A stretch of 5,315 bases of DNA, from assembly GCA_023429345.1 (NCBI GenBank), contig JAEYVB010000035.1, forward strand, positions 1 to 5,315, written 5' to 3'. Position 1 is the first letter of the stretch; the number at the start of each line of letters is the position of its first letter. The translations under genes were made by a program, and so were the position numbers. Under the pieces are notes generated by a model. The model made no database searches and had not been told where the DNA came from. It saw only the letters and a list, made by a program, of their open reading frames with translations. Shown one piece after another: positions 4,886-5,315 of this stretch. This DNA is from Planctomycetota bacterium. GTDB lineage: Bacteria > Planctomycetota > Phycisphaerae > Phycisphaerales > UBA1924.

Positions 4886-4983
4886 CCCCGCCAACCTACA
4901 CTCCCGCCTCGGCGGCCCGATCCTTGCCAGGGTGGTCCACCGCGTCAAGACGGGATTTTGCACCGCCGCCGGTTCCTCTCATC

Positions 4984-5315
4984 ATGCCGATCCCTGAAGC
5001 CCCCACCGGCCACGCGCCCCTTCCGACTCCTCCCCGGGACACGCCGCCCGGCGCCGTCCATCCCGAGGAGCGGCTCGAGCCGGTCGCCGGCGTGCTCGCC
5101 TTTATTCTGCCGGGACTTGGGCACTGGTACCTGGGCGAGCGTGCGCGGGCGCTGCTGATCGCGGCGGGGGTGCTGGGGCTGTTCTTCGGGGGCGTCCTGA
5201 TCGGCGGCATCGATGTGGTCGACCGGCGGGAGGACACGATCTGGTTTGCGGGCGAGGCCCTGGTCGGACCGATCGCGTTCGGGGTGGATTACCTGCACCA
5301 GAACCGGTTCAAGGT
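4984..5315 (+). CDS. Small membrane protein, DUF6677/TM2-like, 3' end outside window
   Basis: The frame is open from ATG 4984 to the window edge, 110 codons plus two bases. Residues 1-28 are Pro-rich and polar and probably cytoplasmic. From residue 31 come ERLEPVAGVLAFILPGLG, then HWYLGERARALL, a Gly-rich hydrophobic helix (about 55-76, LLIAAGVLGLFFGGVLIGGI), a polar stretch DVVDRREDT and a second helix (about 86-101, IWFAGEALVGPIAFGV). The PGLGHWYLG motif at 43-51 is the hallmark of TM2-like and planctomycete DUF6677 membrane proteins; I favour the latter because of GGIDVVDRRED. The function is unknown. ATG 4984 has no purine-rich site before it, and no earlier in-frame ATG or GTG appears within about 60 bases, so translation may be leaderless. 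It is divergent from the acidic gene, 259 bases away. Confidence 0.8.
   Translation, partial: MPIPEAPTGHAPLPTPPRDTPPGAVHPEERLEPVAGVLAFILPGLGHWYLGERARALLIAAGVLGLFFGGVLIGGIDVVDRREDTIWFAGEALVGPIAFGVDYLHQNRFK

Noticed and set aside
4202..4997. Plus-strand frames at 4202-4711 and 4704-4997
   Set aside because: The first is antisense to the wHTH-like and acidic genes and is Arg/Pro-rich. The second runs through the divergent intergenic region without family motifs.

Overview
The window looks like part of a Planctomycetota chromosome, most likely from the class Phycisphaerae. It is very GC-rich. It carries several secreted proteins, two of which end in a tandem NCDxSTxxPxLNVADFTCFLQxFAAG repeat finishing in GCP. 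That tail is typical of planctomycete proteins that I recall being annotated as 'GC-type dockerin domain-anchored'. A Cys-rich GACC module in the leftmost protein and a planctomycete-type small membrane protein at the right edge fit the same origin. The assignment rests on recognising protein motifs, not on a marker gene.

Layout: five genes lie on the minus strand and one on the plus strand. From left to right: (1) the N-terminal 311 codons of a secreted protein that runs off the left edge (933 to 1); (2) a secreted protein with two pre-peptidase/DVUA0089-like beta domains and a dockerin-like tail (2441 to 1209), followed by a strong intrinsic terminator at 1094-1135; (3) a secreted protein predicted to be a six-bladed beta-propeller, with one calcium-loop-like motif per blade and the same tail (3965 to 2676); (4) a 132-residue protein with a compact helical core resembling a LexA-type winged helix (4437 to 4039); (5) an 80-residue, extremely acidic protein (4724 to 4482); and (6) on the plus strand, the start of a small membrane protein of the DUF6677/TM2-like type (from 4984, running off the right edge).

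Genes 5 and 4 are 44 bases apart and probably co-transcribed. Gene 3 follows gene 4 by 73 bases with no visible terminator, so it could be read through. A stem covering its ribosome binding site may give it separate control. Genes 2 and 1 are separated by the terminator, and each has a possible promoter about 90-120 bases before its start. The 259-base gap between genes 5 and 6 is a divergent intergenic region with one promoter candidate and one clean hairpin.

How they may work together: genes 1-3 encode exported proteins, two with the same C-terminal dockerin-like module, which suggests a shared extracellular sorting or docking route. No cohesin or sorting enzyme is visible here. Genes 5 and 4 look like an unrelated cytoplasmic pair of unknown role. 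I see no tRNA, rRNA, CRISPR array or mobile element.
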